Source: Alphaproteobacteria bacterium (GTDB taxonomy: Bacteria; Pseudomonadota; Alphaproteobacteria; UBA2966). From it: 40,287 nucleotides of DNA. A model generated the notes under the pieces. That model ran no database searches and was not told the origin of the DNA. It was given only the letters and a program-made list of their open reading frames with translations. The translations under genes and the position numbers were made by a program. Location of the stretch: positions 1 to 40,287 of the forward strand of contig JASLXG010000206.1 of the NCBI GenBank assembly GCA_030740435.1, written 5' to 3'. Shown here in pieces: positions 8,961 through 18,015 of this stretch; position 1 is the stretch's first letter; every line of letters starts with the position of its first letter.

Positions 8961-10328
8961 ATGAGGCCTTATTTCGCATTCAAAATCTTATTGCCGCTCC
9001 TGCTCGTTTTCAGCTCGATCGAAGGGAGGGCAGGAGCGGGCGAGCCTCTGGCAACCGTCGAACTGGGGCCGCTGCTCGGCTACGTCGGACCGGCGGAGGC
9101 ACTTATCTGGATCAAGGCTTCGGGGCCAGCCAGCGCAGGAGTGATCGTTGGGGAGAGCGCCGATCTGCAAGAGGGAAGAGCGGTTGCCGGGCCGGACCTG
9201 AAAGCCGAATCCGACTACATGGGCGTCACACGGGTGACCGAGCTCAGGCCGGCGAAGCGCTATTTCTACAAGGCGACGCTCGATGGAAAACCCGCCCCGG
9301 GTTCGCCTCATTCCTTCGTCACGGCGCCCTCCGCAGGCTCCCGGGGGCATCTCCGCTTCGCCTTCATTTCCTGCATCGGCGGCTTCGAAGATCAGCTCCA
9401 CCAGCGCTGGGTCAAGGATTCCGTCATGGCGGCGTGGCGGGCGCTTGCGGACGTTCCCGTCGATTTCGTCCTGCATTTGGGCGACAACGTCTACGCGGAA
9501 TCGAAGGACGTAGCTGTCCTGCGTCGCATGTATTACTGGCACCGCGGGCTGCGACCCTACCGCCGGGTCATGGCTGTCACTCCGATGCTGGCGATCTGGG
9601 ACGACTGGGACTACGCCGGCGGCACCGCCTTCGGGGATGGTGACGGCACTGCCGTCGGCAAGCAGCAGGTGTTGCGCACTTTCAAGGAATTGTGGGCCAA
9701 CCCGTCCTACGGTCAGCCCACCGATCCCGGTATCTATTTCAAATTCTCCTGGGGCGACGTGGAATTTTTCATGCTCGACGTTCGCTATCACAGGTCGCCG
9801 AATGTTTCCGAAGACGACGGTCAAAAGACTATGTTGGGTCCGACCCAGTTGGCATGGCTGAAACGAGAGTTGGCCGGGTCCAAGGCGACGCTCAGGTTTC
9901 TCGTCAGCGGCAACCAGTGGACTAGCTCGGGAACATCAGACTCTTGGCGGAGCTTCACGAGGGAGCGAAACGGGCTGTTCGACTTCATCCGCGACAGCGG
10001 CATTGAAGGGGTCGTATTGCTCTCCGGGGATCGCCACCTGACGGCCGGATACCAGGTGCAGCAGCGCTTCATCGAAATCACCTCGTCACCCTTCGCCACA
10101 AGAAACCATGGCGCACCTTCGCGTCCCCAAGAGATGTTCATGCTGCACGACCAAGGGCACTTTTTCGTCGTGCTGGACGCGGATACGCGAACCAAGCCGC
10201 CCCGTCTTGTCGTCGAGGTGCACCGTGTGAGCAAGGGTATGGTGCGCCGCCGCCCTTTGAAGTGGAAGGAGATCAACGGGAAAGTTCGCATACCCACCTG
10301 CGAGTTTTCCTTCGACTGCCGAAACTGA
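8961..10328 (+). CDS. Secreted PhoD-like metallophosphatase
   Basis: Alkaline phosphatase D-family protein of 455 residues. Residues 1-26 form a signal peptide (hydrophobic ILLPLLLVF, cleavage likely after AGA), so it is exported. A small beta domain precedes the metallophosphatase core, with FISCIGG (135-141), HLGDNVYAE (172-180), IWDDWDYAGG (212-221), MLDVRYHR, LVSGNQWTS and the metal-binding LLSGDRHLTAGYQ. PhoD enzymes normally read WDDHD at the fourth block; here His is replaced by Trp216. The probable role is phosphomonoester or phosphodiester hydrolysis in the periplasm. ATG at 8961 is used; TTG at 8931, three bases after a perfect AGGAGG, is a real alternative that only lengthens the signal peptide. 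It stands alone between divergent and convergent neighbours. Confidence 0.9.
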   Translation: MRPYFAFKILLPLLLVFSSIEGRAGAGEPLATVELGPLLGYVGPAEALIWIKASGPASAGVIVGESADLQEGRAVAGPDLKAESDYMGVTRVTELRPAKRYFYKATLDGKPAPGSPHSFVTAPSAGSRGHLRFAFISCIGGFEDQLHQRWVKDSVMAAWRALADVPVDFVLHLGDNVYAESKDVAVLRRMYYWHRGLRPYRRVMAVTPMLAIWDDWDYAGGTAFGDGDGTAVGKQQVLRTFKELWANPSYGQPTDPGIYFKFSWGDVEFFMLDVRYHRSPNVSEDDGQKTMLGPTQLAWLKRELAGSKATLRFLVSGNQWTSSGTSDSWRSFTRERNGLFDFIRDSGIEGVVLLSGDRHLTAGYQVQQRFIEITSSPFATRNHGAPSRPQEMFMLHDQGHFFVVLDADTRTKPPRLVVEVHRVSKGMVRRRPLKWKEINGKVRIPTCEFSFDCRN

Positions 10329-10477
10329 TCCGTTGCAACGATGCGTTTCGCCGTGTTGGCTTGGGGTCAACCGCGTCGTTTAGGCCCCGCCCCCGGCATG
10401 CTCGCTCTACCCCCAGCAACGGACGCCCAGGTGTCGAATGCCGACGACCCGGCCTGCCATATTCAACAGCTCGCTCG

Positions 10478-12049
10478 TTAACTTCCACCCAGCTCGCGCG
10501 CCAGCTCCGTCGCCAGCTTGCTGGCCAGGGCAAAAATCGTGAGCTGGGGGTTGACGCCCAGGCTGGTGGGAAAGAGCGAGCCGTCGAGCACCGAAAGTCC
10601 CTCGACCTGATGGTGGCGGCCGCGGCTGTCGACGACAGCCTGCTTGGGGTTCTGGCCCATGGCGCAGCCGCCCATGACGTGGGCCGAAAAGAGCCCGGCG
10701 TGGTGGGCCGCCATGGCCAGTTGGGAAATTCCTTCACGCGCCTCGGGCCAGGAGCGATAGGGTTGGGCTTCGGTATGCTGGGGCAATACGCTCTCGGCCC
10801 CGGCGGCGAACTGCAACTCGGCCATGGAAAGATAGGCCCGTTTGAGGCCGTCCTCGAGGCGGCCGTTGAGACGGTAATCGAGCTCGGGGCTGCCGTCGTC
10901 CCGGAGCCGCACCGTGCCGCCGGGCTCGTGCGTGTTGAAGCCGTCGCGCATCAGCGCGATCATGGCCTGGGTGTCGGCGAAGCGGGCCATCATCTCGGCG
11001 TGCAGCCGCCCGTGCAGGCGAAACACCGTGGCGCCGAGCAGCGGATGCACTGGCGGCACCTCGAGCTTGTAGCCGAGCTTGCCGCCGCCGGGCCACAAGA
11101 AGTGATCGCTGTAAATCGATTGCGGCGCCCCCTCGAAGGCGCGCACGGGCTCCGGCATCAGGGCCGTGGAAACGTTCACCAGGTGCAGGAAGGTGCGCTT
11201 GCCGAGGCGATGATGGGGATCCGGAAGCCCCGAGCGCAGCAGCAGGCCAGGGCTGCCGATGGCGCCGCCGGCCGCCACCACATGGCGGGCCGTAATCATG
11301 GCGCGGTGGCCATTGGGGCGGATGCCGCGGCGCTCCAGGGCCCGGCATTCGAGGCCGCGCACGCGGCCGCGGCGCTGCAGCACGCGTTCGGCCCGGACCC
11401 GGGTGAGCAGCGTCGCCCCGGCCGCCAAGACGCCGGGGACGGCGGTCAGCAGCATCGATTGCTTGGCATCGACCGGGCAGCCCAGGCCGCAATAGCCGAG
11501 ATCCTGGCAACCGCGCACGTTGCGGCTGATGACGCCGTGCCGCCAGCCCAGGCGGCGGGCCCCGCGGGCCAGGGCGGCGTTGTTGGGGTTGGGCTCATAA
11601 TCCCAGGGCTCGATGCCCAGGCGCTGCTCGAGGGCGGCGAACCAGGGCGCCAGATCGCCAGGACCCAGGCCCACGACGTTCCAGACCTCGGCCCAGTGGG
11701 CCAGGGTCTGCGCGGGTGTGCGAAAACTGGTGGTCCAGTTGACCGTCGTCGAGCCACCGACGGTGCGGCCCTGGAGCAGACTGATGGCCTTATCGGCGGT
11801 CTTGCGGCCGGCCGATTCCTGGTAGAGCTCCTGGTAGGCGTCGGCTTCCTTGAGGGTGAAATCGGCGGCCTGGTTGTAGCCCCCCTCCTCCACCAGCACC
11901 ACCTCGAGCCCGGCCCGTGCCAGCACCTCGGCCGCCATGGCACCGCCGGCACCGCTACCGACCACGGCCACGTCGGCGGCGAGATGCAGGTCGTCGGCTA
12001 TGGCGCTGCCGTCGAAGACGTTGTGGGGACCGGGAAGCAGGCCCGTCAT
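10478..12049 (-). CDS. GMC-family FAD-dependent oxidoreductase
   Basis: Flavoprotein of 523 residues of the glucose-methanol-choline family, which oxidises alcohols to aldehydes or ketones. The FAD dinucleotide motif VVGSGAGGAMAAEVL is at 29-43, followed by the GMC signature region around VGGSTTVNW. The C-terminal active-site blocks HVMGGCAMGQ (probable catalytic His) and GVNPQLTIFALA are intact. The start overlaps the stop of the small Tat-signal gene by four bases, so the two are translationally coupled. Such pairs recall membrane dehydrogenases in which a small twin-arginine subunit accompanies the GMC subunit, but no cytochrome subunit is present here. With the upstream aldehyde dehydrogenase it could oxidise an alcohol to an acid. 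Substrate unknown. Confidence 0.93.
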   Translation of the reverse strand: MTGLLPGPHNVFDGSAIADDLHLAADVAVVGSGAGGAMAAEVLARAGLEVVLVEEGGYNQAADFTLKEADAYQELYQESAGRKTADKAISLLQGRTVGGSTTVNWTTSFRTPAQTLAHWAEVWNVVGLGPGDLAPWFAALEQRLGIEPWDYEPNPNNAALARGARRLGWRHGVISRNVRGCQDLGYCGLGCPVDAKQSMLLTAVPGVLAAGATLLTRVRAERVLQRRGRVRGLECRALERRGIRPNGHRAMITARHVVAAGGAIGSPGLLLRSGLPDPHHRLGKRTFLHLVNVSTALMPEPVRAFEGAPQSIYSDHFLWPGGGKLGYKLEVPPVHPLLGATVFRLHGRLHAEMMARFADTQAMIALMRDGFNTHEPGGTVRLRDDGSPELDYRLNGRLEDGLKRAYLSMAELQFAAGAESVLPQHTEAQPYRSWPEAREGISQLAMAAHHAGLFSAHVMGGCAMGQNPKQAVVDSRGRHHQVEGLSVLDGSLFPTSLGVNPQLTIFALASKLATELARELGGS

Positions 12050-12552
12050 GTTAGCTCCGGCGGCCCGGGATAGCCGATGCGCGGCCAGGATTGCGGATCG
12101 CCGTACCAGGCCGCGAAGACCAACTCGTGCAGTGCGAAATAAGCCACCCGCAGCAACCCCAGCCGGCTCTGCCGCCAGTCACTGAGAAAGGCCTCCAGGC
12201 GTTCGGGCGAAACCTCGGGCCAGTCGTCCCACAACCCCGTCAGCAAAAGCCGTGTGGGGGCAAAGCCTAGCAGATCGAAAAGCTGCCGAAGCTCGGCCTG
12301 AGTGGACAGCGGCAGCCCGGCCACGGCGCGCTCGACGCCGGCCACCACGGCGGCGATGGCGGCCGGGCGATCATCGCCCGTGGGCAGTGCGCCGGCCAGC
12401 AGCACCGGCGCCAAGGCGCCAAAGAGGGCACGATCCGGACCCTTCAAAGAGCCGCCCGAGGCGGTGGCGGCGGCGGTGCTGGGTAACAGCGTCGCCAGCA
12501 GCCCCAGCCGCAGCGCCTCGCGGCGCGAAAAAAGCGCGGCGGTGCCGCTCAC
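12046..12552 (-). CDS. Small Tat-signal protein, probable partner subunit of the GMC oxidoreductase
   Basis: A 168-residue protein with a twin-arginine-like leader: SRREALRLGLLATLLPS followed by small residues ending near AAATASG. The mature part is mostly helical, with a tail rich in Trp, Tyr and Pro (WYGDPQSW, IGYPGPPELT) that resembles the end of gluconate 2-dehydrogenase subunit 3-type proteins. Those proteins pair with GMC or FAD subunits, help assembly and bring the complex to the periplasm. The gene overlaps both neighbours by four bases (12549-12552 and 12046-12049). The family assignment rests on context and the tail pattern, so it is tentative. Confidence 0.75.
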   Translation of the reverse strand: MSGTAALFSRREALRLGLLATLLPSTAAATASGGSLKGPDRALFGALAPVLLAGALPTGDDRPAAIAAVVAGVERAVAGLPLSTQAELRQLFDLLGFAPTRLLLTGLWDDWPEVSPERLEAFLSDWRQSRLGLLRVAYFALHELVFAAWYGDPQSWPRIGYPGPPELT

Positions 12553-14024
12553 CGGCCGATGAGCGTCTTTAGCATCGTGCGGGCCAGCTTGCCGTAGGGC
12601 GGGTGCATCAGCGCCGTGCCGTTGAGGCGGCTTTGGCGGAACACGCCCTTCTTGTGCGAAAAGCTCTCGAAGCCGTCGAAACCGTGGTAGCGGCCCATGC
12701 CGCTGGGCCCGACGCCGCCAAAGGGCAAGGCTTCCTGGGCCACGTGCAGCAGCGTCTCGTTGATCGAGACGCCGCCCGAGACGGTTTCCCCGAGCACTCG
12801 TTCGATGCGCCTGGCGTCGCTGTCGAAATAGTAGAGCGCCAGCGGCCGTGGCCGGGCCGCCACATCGGCCAGGGCATCGTCGAGCACGCGGTAGCTGCGG
12901 ATAGGCAGGATGGGTCCGAAGATCTCGTCCTGCATGACCTGCATCCGGTCGCTGGGCTCGATGACCAGCTTGGGCGCCAGCTTGAGCCCGGGGCCCGGGC
13001 CGCCGGCCGTAAGATCCTCGCCGGCCGGGTTGATCTCGATGACCTGGGCGCCCTGATCGACGGCGTCCTCGACAAGGCCATTGAGGCGGGCGAAGTGGCG
13101 TTCGTTGACGATGGCGCTGTAATCGGGATTGTCGCCGAGCCGAGGATACATGCGGGCCACGAACAGCTTGATCTGGGCCACCAGGGCATCGAGCGTGCCC
13201 TCCGGCGTCAGCACGTAGTCGGGCGCGATGCAGGTCTGGCCGGCATTCAAGAGCTTGCCGGCGACGATCGAGCGGGCGGCGCGTTCGAGATCGAAGCCCG
13301 GCGCCACGATGACCGGCGACTTGCCGCCCAGTTCCAGCGTCAGCGGCGTCAGGTTCGCGGCCGCCGCCCGCATCACCAGGCGGCCGACGCGGGTCGAGCC
13401 GGTGAACAGCAGATGGTCGAAGGGCAGCCCGGCCATGACCTCGCCCAGCGTCACACCGCCGGTGACCACCGCCACCTGATCCTCGGCAAAGGTATCGGCG
13501 ATCAGGTTCTCGATCAGATCGGCTGTGCGCGGCACCAACTCGGAAGGCTTGATCATCGCCCGGTTGCCCGCCGCCAGGACGCCGATCAGCGGACTCAGCG
13601 CCAGATAAAAGGGATAGTTCCAGGGCGAGATGATGCCCACCACGCCGAGCGGCTGATAGACCACCTGGGCCCGGGCCGGCAGGAAGGGCAGCGATACCGG
13701 CCGGCGGCGAGGCCGCATCCAGCGTCCCAGGTGGCGCCGCGCATGGCGGATGGTGTCGACCGTGGTGTAGACCTCGGCCAGCGCCGTCTCGACCGGCGAA
13801 CGGTGGCCGAAATCGGCGGCGATGGCTTCGGCGATGGCGACTTGGTTGGCCAGCACCGCCTTCAACAGCTTGTCGAGATCGGCCCGGCGCTGGGCCGCCC
13901 CCGGCGTGCCCTCGCGGACTGCCGCGGCACGCTGGTCCGCCAGCACGCCGGCCAGCCGTTCCTCGGTGATGGGGGAGCGCTTGGGCCCGCTCCCACCCAG
14001 CGGATGCAACACCGCAACAGTCAT
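12549..14024 (-). CDS. Aldehyde dehydrogenase, coniferyl-aldehyde dehydrogenase-like
   Basis: NAD(P)-dependent aldehyde dehydrogenase of 491 residues. The nucleotide-binding segment includes SPWNYPFYL (133-141) and FTGSTRVGR (207-215). The catalytic pair is Glu231 in LELGGKSP and Cys265 in NAGQTCIAPDY. The C-terminal HKKGVF and the basic MRPRRRPVSLPF segment near 103 are common in the short class 3-like group that includes coniferyl aldehyde dehydrogenase. ATG at 14024 follows GGGAGGGGGC; an upstream in-frame TTG at 14039 is less likely. It is the first gene of a three-gene coupled operon with the Tat protein and the GMC oxidoreductase, which suggests sequential alcohol to aldehyde to acid oxidation. 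Coniferyl specificity is a family label only. Confidence 0.93.
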   Translation of the reverse strand: MTVAVLHPLGGSGPKRSPITEERLAGVLADQRAAAVREGTPGAAQRRADLDKLLKAVLANQVAIAEAIAADFGHRSPVETALAEVYTTVDTIRHARRHLGRWMRPRRRPVSLPFLPARAQVVYQPLGVVGIISPWNYPFYLALSPLIGVLAAGNRAMIKPSELVPRTADLIENLIADTFAEDQVAVVTGGVTLGEVMAGLPFDHLLFTGSTRVGRLVMRAAAANLTPLTLELGGKSPVIVAPGFDLERAARSIVAGKLLNAGQTCIAPDYVLTPEGTLDALVAQIKLFVARMYPRLGDNPDYSAIVNERHFARLNGLVEDAVDQGAQVIEINPAGEDLTAGGPGPGLKLAPKLVIEPSDRMQVMQDEIFGPILPIRSYRVLDDALADVAARPRPLALYYFDSDARRIERVLGETVSGGVSINETLLHVAQEALPFGGVGPSGMGRYHGFDGFESFSHKKGVFRQSRLNGTALMHPPYGKLARTMLKTLIGR

Positions 14025-14090
14025 TGCCCCCTCCCGCAAGAAAACCGCCGCCCGCTTGGCGTTATATCATGAATTGGCGCCGAATTTCGG

Positions 14091-14144
14091 GAAACTTGTG
14101 GCGAGAAACTTGCCCAAGCGGCGGATGGTATTTTATACTTAAAA
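14091..14144 (+). promoter_or_regulatory. Candidate promoter and MarR operator of the SDR-aryl-CoA ligase operon
   Basis: In the 147-base divergent spacer, TTGCCC (14110-14115) and TATACT (14134-14139) are 18 bases apart and can serve as -35 and -10 for the SDR gene. The -10 lies inside a short palindrome TTTTA-tact-TAAAA (14131-14144). GAAACTTG is repeated in direct orientation at 14091-14098 and 14105-14112, and CCGCTTGG (14052-14059) is inverted as CCAAGCGG (14114-14121). MarR proteins often bind A/T-rich palindromes over their own promoter, and a MarR gene is the second gene of this operon. The link is inferred. Confidence 0.4.
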
Positions 14145-14171
14145 CAATTGTCCGAAGAACGGATTTCCACG

Positions 14172-14987
14172 ATGCCCCCCAGTTTGTCAGAGGCGCCGCC
14201 ACAGGGCCGCCCCCTGGCCGGCCGCCACGCCGTGGTCACCGGTGGCAGCCGCGGCATCGGCGCCGCCATCGCCGCTGAGCTAGCCGGGCTGGGAGCCGAC
14301 CTCACGCTAATGGGCCGCAACAGCGAGGCGCTGGGACAGCAACGCGAAATCCTGATCGCCACCCATGGCGGCCAGGTCTTCCACTACCAGGTCGACGTGG
14401 GCCAGGCCGACCAGGTGGCCCAGAGATTCGAGTGGGCGGCTAACACCCTGGGCCCGGTCGCTATCCTGGTCAACAACGCCGGCATCTCGCCCAGCGCGCC
14501 CTTTCACCGGGTCGACGAAGCGCTCTGGCACGAGGTCATGGAGACCAACCTCTCGGGCCCCTTTCGCTGCACCCAGGCAGTGCTGCCGGCAATGCTCGAG
14601 GCCGGCTGGGGGCGCGTCGTCAACATCGCCTCGACGGCCGGCAAGATAGGTTATCGTTACGTTACGGCCTATTGTGCGGCCAAGCACGGCCTGATCGGGC
14701 TGACGCGTTCGCTGGCACTGGAGGTGGCGCAAAAGGGCGTCACAGTGAACGCCGTCTGTCCGGGCTTCACCGCTACCGCCATCGTCTCCGAATCGGTGGC
14801 CGAGATCGTCGCCAAGACGGGGCGGACGGACGCCGAGGCGCTGGCCGAGATCACCAAGTACAACCCCCAGGGCCGGCTGATCGAGCCCATCGAGGTGGCC
14901 CAGGCCGTGGCTTGGCTCTGCCTGCCCTCCTCGGGCGCCGTGACCGGCCAGTCGATCATGGTCGACGGCGGCGAGGCCATGCCGTGA
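14172..14987 (+). CDS. Short-chain dehydrogenase/reductase (SDR), FabG-like
   Basis: Classical SDR of 271 residues with a Rossmann fold. The cofactor motif [10 protein letters not shown] follows AVV near residue 25, NNAG is present, and the catalytic Ser and YxxxK are seen in [20 protein letters not shown], with Tyr followed four residues later by Lys. The C-terminus ends [18 protein letters not shown], a typical FabG-like end. It is the first gene of the plus-strand cluster, and its TGA overlaps the GTG start of the MarR gene. ATG at 14172 is preferred over an in-frame TTG at 14148. In this context it is probably a 3-hydroxyacyl-CoA dehydrogenase acting after the enoyl-CoA hydratase of the same cluster, which is inference. 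Confidence 0.94.
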   Translation: MPPSLSEAPPQGRPLAGRHAVVTGGSRGIGAAIAAELAGLGADLTLMGRNSEALGQQREILIATHGGQVFHYQVDVGQADQVAQRFEWAANTLGPVAILVNNAGISPSAPFHRVDEALWHEVMETNLSGPFRCTQAVLPAMLEAGWGRVVNIASTAGKIGYRYVTAYCAAKHGLIGLTRSLALEVAQKGVTVNAVCPGFTATAIVSESVAEIVAKTGRTDAEALAEITKYNPQGRLIEPIEVAQAVAWLCLPSSGAVTGQSIMVDGGEAMP

Positions 14988-15475
14988 GCGAGGTCGGCGA
15001 TCTCGAATCGGCGCTTGCCGACGGCGGCCAGCCCGAGCTCAGAACCTGGCTCAGGCTGTTGACCTGTTCGACCCTGATCGAGCAGCAGGTGCGCCGGCAC
15101 CTGCGGCGGCGCTTCGCCACGACGCTGCCGCGCTTCGACATGCTGGCCCAGCTCGATCGCGGCCGGAATTTGACCATGAGCGAGCTTTCGCACCGGCTCA
15201 TGGTCTCCAACGGCAACGTCACCGGACTGATCGATCGCCTGGTCAAGGAGGGGCTGGTCTCGCGCTCGCCGGCGCCCGACGACCGGCGCAGCCAGATGGT
15301 GCGCCTGACGAACAAGGGTCAATGCGCCTTCGACGCCATGCTGCCCATCCACAACGGCTGGATCGAAGACCTGATCGGCGGCCTCGAGCAGGCCGAAATG
15401 AAACAACTGCTGGCCCTGCTGGCAAAACTGAAACGTTCCCTCATCAACGCCAAGCAAACAGGAGACATGAGATGA
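14984..15475 (+). CDS. MarR-family transcriptional regulator
   Basis: Winged-helix regulator of 163 residues. The recognition segment [20 protein letters not shown] is followed by the wing [20 protein letters not shown], the hallmark of MarR proteins, with dimerisation helices at both ends. It starts with GTG at 14984 overlapping the SDR stop, and its own stop overlaps the ATG of the enoyl-CoA hydratase, so expression is tightly tied to the cluster. MarR regulators of aromatic catabolism such as BadR or CouR repress until an aromatic acid or its CoA ester binds. Autoregulation through the spacer at 14091-14144 is a reasonable hypothesis. Confidence 0.93.
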   Translation: MSEVGDLESALADGGQPELRTWLRLLTCSTLIEQQVRRHLRRRFATTLPRFDMLAQLDRGRNLTMSELSHRLMVSNGNVTGLIDRLVKEGLVSRSPAPDDRRSQMVRLTNKGQCAFDAMLPIHNGWIEDLIGGLEQAEMKQLLALLAKLKRSLINAKQTGDMR

Positions 15476-16290
15476 AAATCGTCGACCCCGCCGCCATCAA
15501 GCCCGAACACTTCCTTTGGACCGTAGACGGCTACGTCGCCACCATGACGCTCAACAACCCGTCGCGCAAAAACCCACTGACCTTCGACAGCTACGGCGAG
15601 ATCCGCGACGTCTTTCGCGAGTTGCAGTTCGTCGACGACGTCCGGGCCGTGGTGATAACCGGCGCCGAGGACAACTTCTGCTCGGGCGGCGACGTGCACG
15701 ACATCATCGGCCCGCTGGTGCGCATGGACATGCCGGACCTTTTGAAGTTCACCCACATGACGGGCGAGGCCATCAAGGCCATCCGGGCCTGTCCCCAGCC
15801 CGTGATATCGGCCATCGACGGCATCTGCGCCGGTGCCGGCGCCATCCTGGCCATGGCCTCGGACCTGCGCTACGGAACAGCCGCCGCCAAGGTGGCGTTC
15901 CTCTTCAATCGCGTCGGACTGGCCGGCTGCGACATGGGCGCCTGCGCCATACTGCCGCGCATCATCGGCCAGGGCCGGGCCAGCGATCTCTTGTATACCG
16001 GGCGCTCCATGAGCGGCGAGGAAGGCGAACGCTGGGGCTTCTTCAACAGGCTTTGCGACAGCGAGAACCTGCTGGCCGAGGCCCAAGAGATGGCGGCGCG
16101 CCTGGCCAACGGTCCCTCCTTCGCCAACGCCATGACCAAGCGCGCGCTGCACCAGGAATGGACCATGGGCATAGACGAGGCCATCGAGGCCGAAGCCCAG
16201 TCCCAGGCCATCTGCATGATGACCAAGGATTACAAGCGCGCCTACGACGCCTTCGTGGCCAAGGAAAAGCCCGCATTCGAGGGTAATTAG
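15472..16290 (+). CDS. Enoyl-CoA hydratase family protein of the aryl-CoA cluster
   Basis: Crotonase-fold protein of 272 residues. The oxyanion-hole loops are [11 protein letters not shown] and [17 protein letters not shown]. In the position where hydratases carry a second acid, [15 protein letters not shown] offers an Asp rather than Glu, as in several aromatic-acid crotonases. The ATG overlaps the MarR stop (ATGA). With the SDR and the aryl-CoA ligase downstream it fits a beta-oxidation-like route for a CoA-activated ring or side chain. The precise reaction (hydration, ring cleavage or thioester hydrolysis) cannot be chosen from the sequence. Confidence 0.93.
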   Translation: MKIVDPAAIKPEHFLWTVDGYVATMTLNNPSRKNPLTFDSYGEIRDVFRELQFVDDVRAVVITGAEDNFCSGGDVHDIIGPLVRMDMPDLLKFTHMTGEAIKAIRACPQPVISAIDGICAGAGAILAMASDLRYGTAAAKVAFLFNRVGLAGCDMGACAILPRIIGQGRASDLLYTGRSMSGEEGERWGFFNRLCDSENLLAEAQEMAARLANGPSFANAMTKRALHQEWTMGIDEAIEAEAQSQAICMMTKDYKRAYDAFVAKEKPAFEGN

Positions 16291-16365
16291 CTTTACGGGA
16301 TGTTGGGTGGGTTGGCATAGCGCTACACTGTGCCGGCCCCCCCCCTGCCCTGCCAGAGCATCACC

Positions 16366-18015
16366 ATGCTTGATCCCAGCGCCCATCACGACAGCTTCGC
16401 CCGCGACAATCTGCCGCCCGAGGAGGACTGGGCCGAGATGGACTGGTCTTCGCTGCCCGAGCTGGCGGCCTACGGCAAGCATATCAATTGCGCCTCCGAA
16501 CTCCTCGACCGCCACATCGCCGAGGGCAACGGCCAGCGCCCGGTGCTGCATTTCGGAGAGCTCACCTGGAGCTACGCCGAGCTGCAAGACCGCGCCAACC
16601 GCATCGCCCAAGTGCTGACCGACGATTTGGCCATCAAGCCCGGCAACCGGGTGCTGCTGCGGGCGCCCAACAATCCCATGTACGTGGCGGTCTGGTTCGC
16701 CGTCATGAAGGTGGGCGCCGTGGCCGTCGCCACCATGCCGCTGTTGCGCGCCCGCGAGCTCACCTTCATGGCCGACAAGGCGGAGGTGGCGCTGGCGCTA
16801 TGCGACCGGCGGCTGGCGGACGAGCTCGAGCAAACGCTGGTGGATTCGAGCTGCCTCGAACGGGCGCTCTACTTCAGCCCCACCGGCGCGGAACCGGAGC
16901 CCGGCAGCCTCGAGGAACTGATGGTCGGAAAATCCGGCGACTTCACCAACGTCGTGACCTCGGCCGACGACGTGGCGCTGATCGCCTTCACCTCGGGCAC
17001 CACCGGCCAGCCCAAGGGTTGCACGCACTTTCACCGCGACATCATGGCGATTTGCGACACCTTCTCGCGCTATGTGCTGAAACCCGGGCCCGACGACGTC
17101 TTCTGCGGCACGCCGCCGGTGGCGTTCACTTTTGGCCTGGGCGCGCTGGTCACCTTCCCCATGCATGCCGGCGCCGCGACGGCCCTGATCGAGACGCCGG
17201 GGCCCGACGTATTGCTCGGGTGCATCCAGCAGCACCGCGCCACGGTCTGCTTCACTGCCCCCACCATGTACCGCGCCATGGCCGGCCTGGTGGCGGAGCA
17301 CGATATTTCCTCGTTGGCCAAATGCGTCTCGGCCGGCGAGACCCTGCCGCTGCCCACCTTCGAGACCTGGCGCCACGCCACCGGGTTAAGCATCATCGAC
17401 GGCATCGGCTCGACCGAGATGCTGCATATTTTCATTGCCGCGGCCGGGGATGAAATAAGGCCCGGCGCCACGGGCAAGCCGATCCCGGGATTCAAAGCCC
17501 AAGTCACCGACGACGACGGCAAGCCGGTGCCGCCCGGCACCGTCGGCCGCCTGGCCGTGCGCGGCCCCACGGGGTGCCGCTATCTGGCCAACCCTGAACG
17601 CCAGGCGGGCTATGCCCAGGGCGGCTGGAACTACACCGGCGACGCCTATCTTTGCGACGAGGACGGCTATTTCTGGTTCCAGGCCCGGGCCGACGACATG
17701 ATCATCTCGGCCGGCTACAACATCTCCGGCCCCGAGGTCGAGGAAGCGCTGCTGGACCACGAAGCCGTGCAGGAATGCGCCGTGGTCGCCAGCCCCGACC
17801 CCGAGCGCAGTTTCATCGTCAAGGCGTTCGTGATCCTGCGAGAGGGCGCGGCGGCGGGCGAGGCCACCGTCAAAATGCTCCAGGACCACGTCAAGGCCAC
17901 CATCGCCACCTACAAGTACCCCCGCGCCATCGACTTCGTCAGCGAACTGCCGCGCACCGAAACCGGCAAGGTGCAACGCTTCAAGCTGAGGCAGCAGGAA
18001 TTGGAAAAAGCATGA
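16366..18015 (+). CDS. AMP-dependent aryl-CoA ligase, benzoate/2-aminobenzoate-CoA ligase-like
   Basis: ANL-superfamily ligase of 549 residues. The AMP-binding loop AFTSGTTGQPKGCTHFHRD starts at 207 and the adenylate motif DGIGSTEMLHIF lies in the middle. The hinge is DDMIISAGYNISGPEVEEAL, and the catalytic Lys is in LPRTETGKVQRFKLRQ. TFGLGALVTFPMHAGAATAL and the short C-terminus resemble the benzoate-, 4-hydroxybenzoate- and 2-aminobenzoate-CoA ligase branch rather than fatty-acid ligases. It would commit an aromatic acid to CoA-dependent breakdown. ATG at 16366 is chosen; an in-frame GTG at 16330 lies in the C-rich spacer. Its TGA overlaps the ATG of the HigA-type gene. The exact aromatic substrate is not determinable. 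Confidence 0.92.
   Translation: MLDPSAHHDSFARDNLPPEEDWAEMDWSSLPELAAYGKHINCASELLDRHIAEGNGQRPVLHFGELTWSYAELQDRANRIAQVLTDDLAIKPGNRVLLRAPNNPMYVAVWFAVMKVGAVAVATMPLLRARELTFMADKAEVALALCDRRLADELEQTLVDSSCLERALYFSPTGAEPEPGSLEELMVGKSGDFTNVVTSADDVALIAFTSGTTGQPKGCTHFHRDIMAICDTFSRYVLKPGPDDVFCGTPPVAFTFGLGALVTFPMHAGAATALIETPGPDVLLGCIQQHRATVCFTAPTMYRAMAGLVAEHDISSLAKCVSAGETLPLPTFETWRHATGLSIIDGIGSTEMLHIFIAAAGDEIRPGATGKPIPGFKAQVTDDDGKPVPPGTVGRLAVRGPTGCRYLANPERQAGYAQGGWNYTGDAYLCDEDGYFWFQARADDMIISAGYNISGPEVEEALLDHEAVQECAVVASPDPERSFIVKAFVILREGAAAGEATVKMLQDHVKATIATYKYPRAIDFVSELPRTETGKVQRFKLRQQELEKA

Noticed and set aside
10262-12073. 603-codon plus-strand open frame opposite the GMC oxidoreductase
   Set aside because: Long antisense frames are common at this GC content; the minus strand has intact FAD and active-site motifs.
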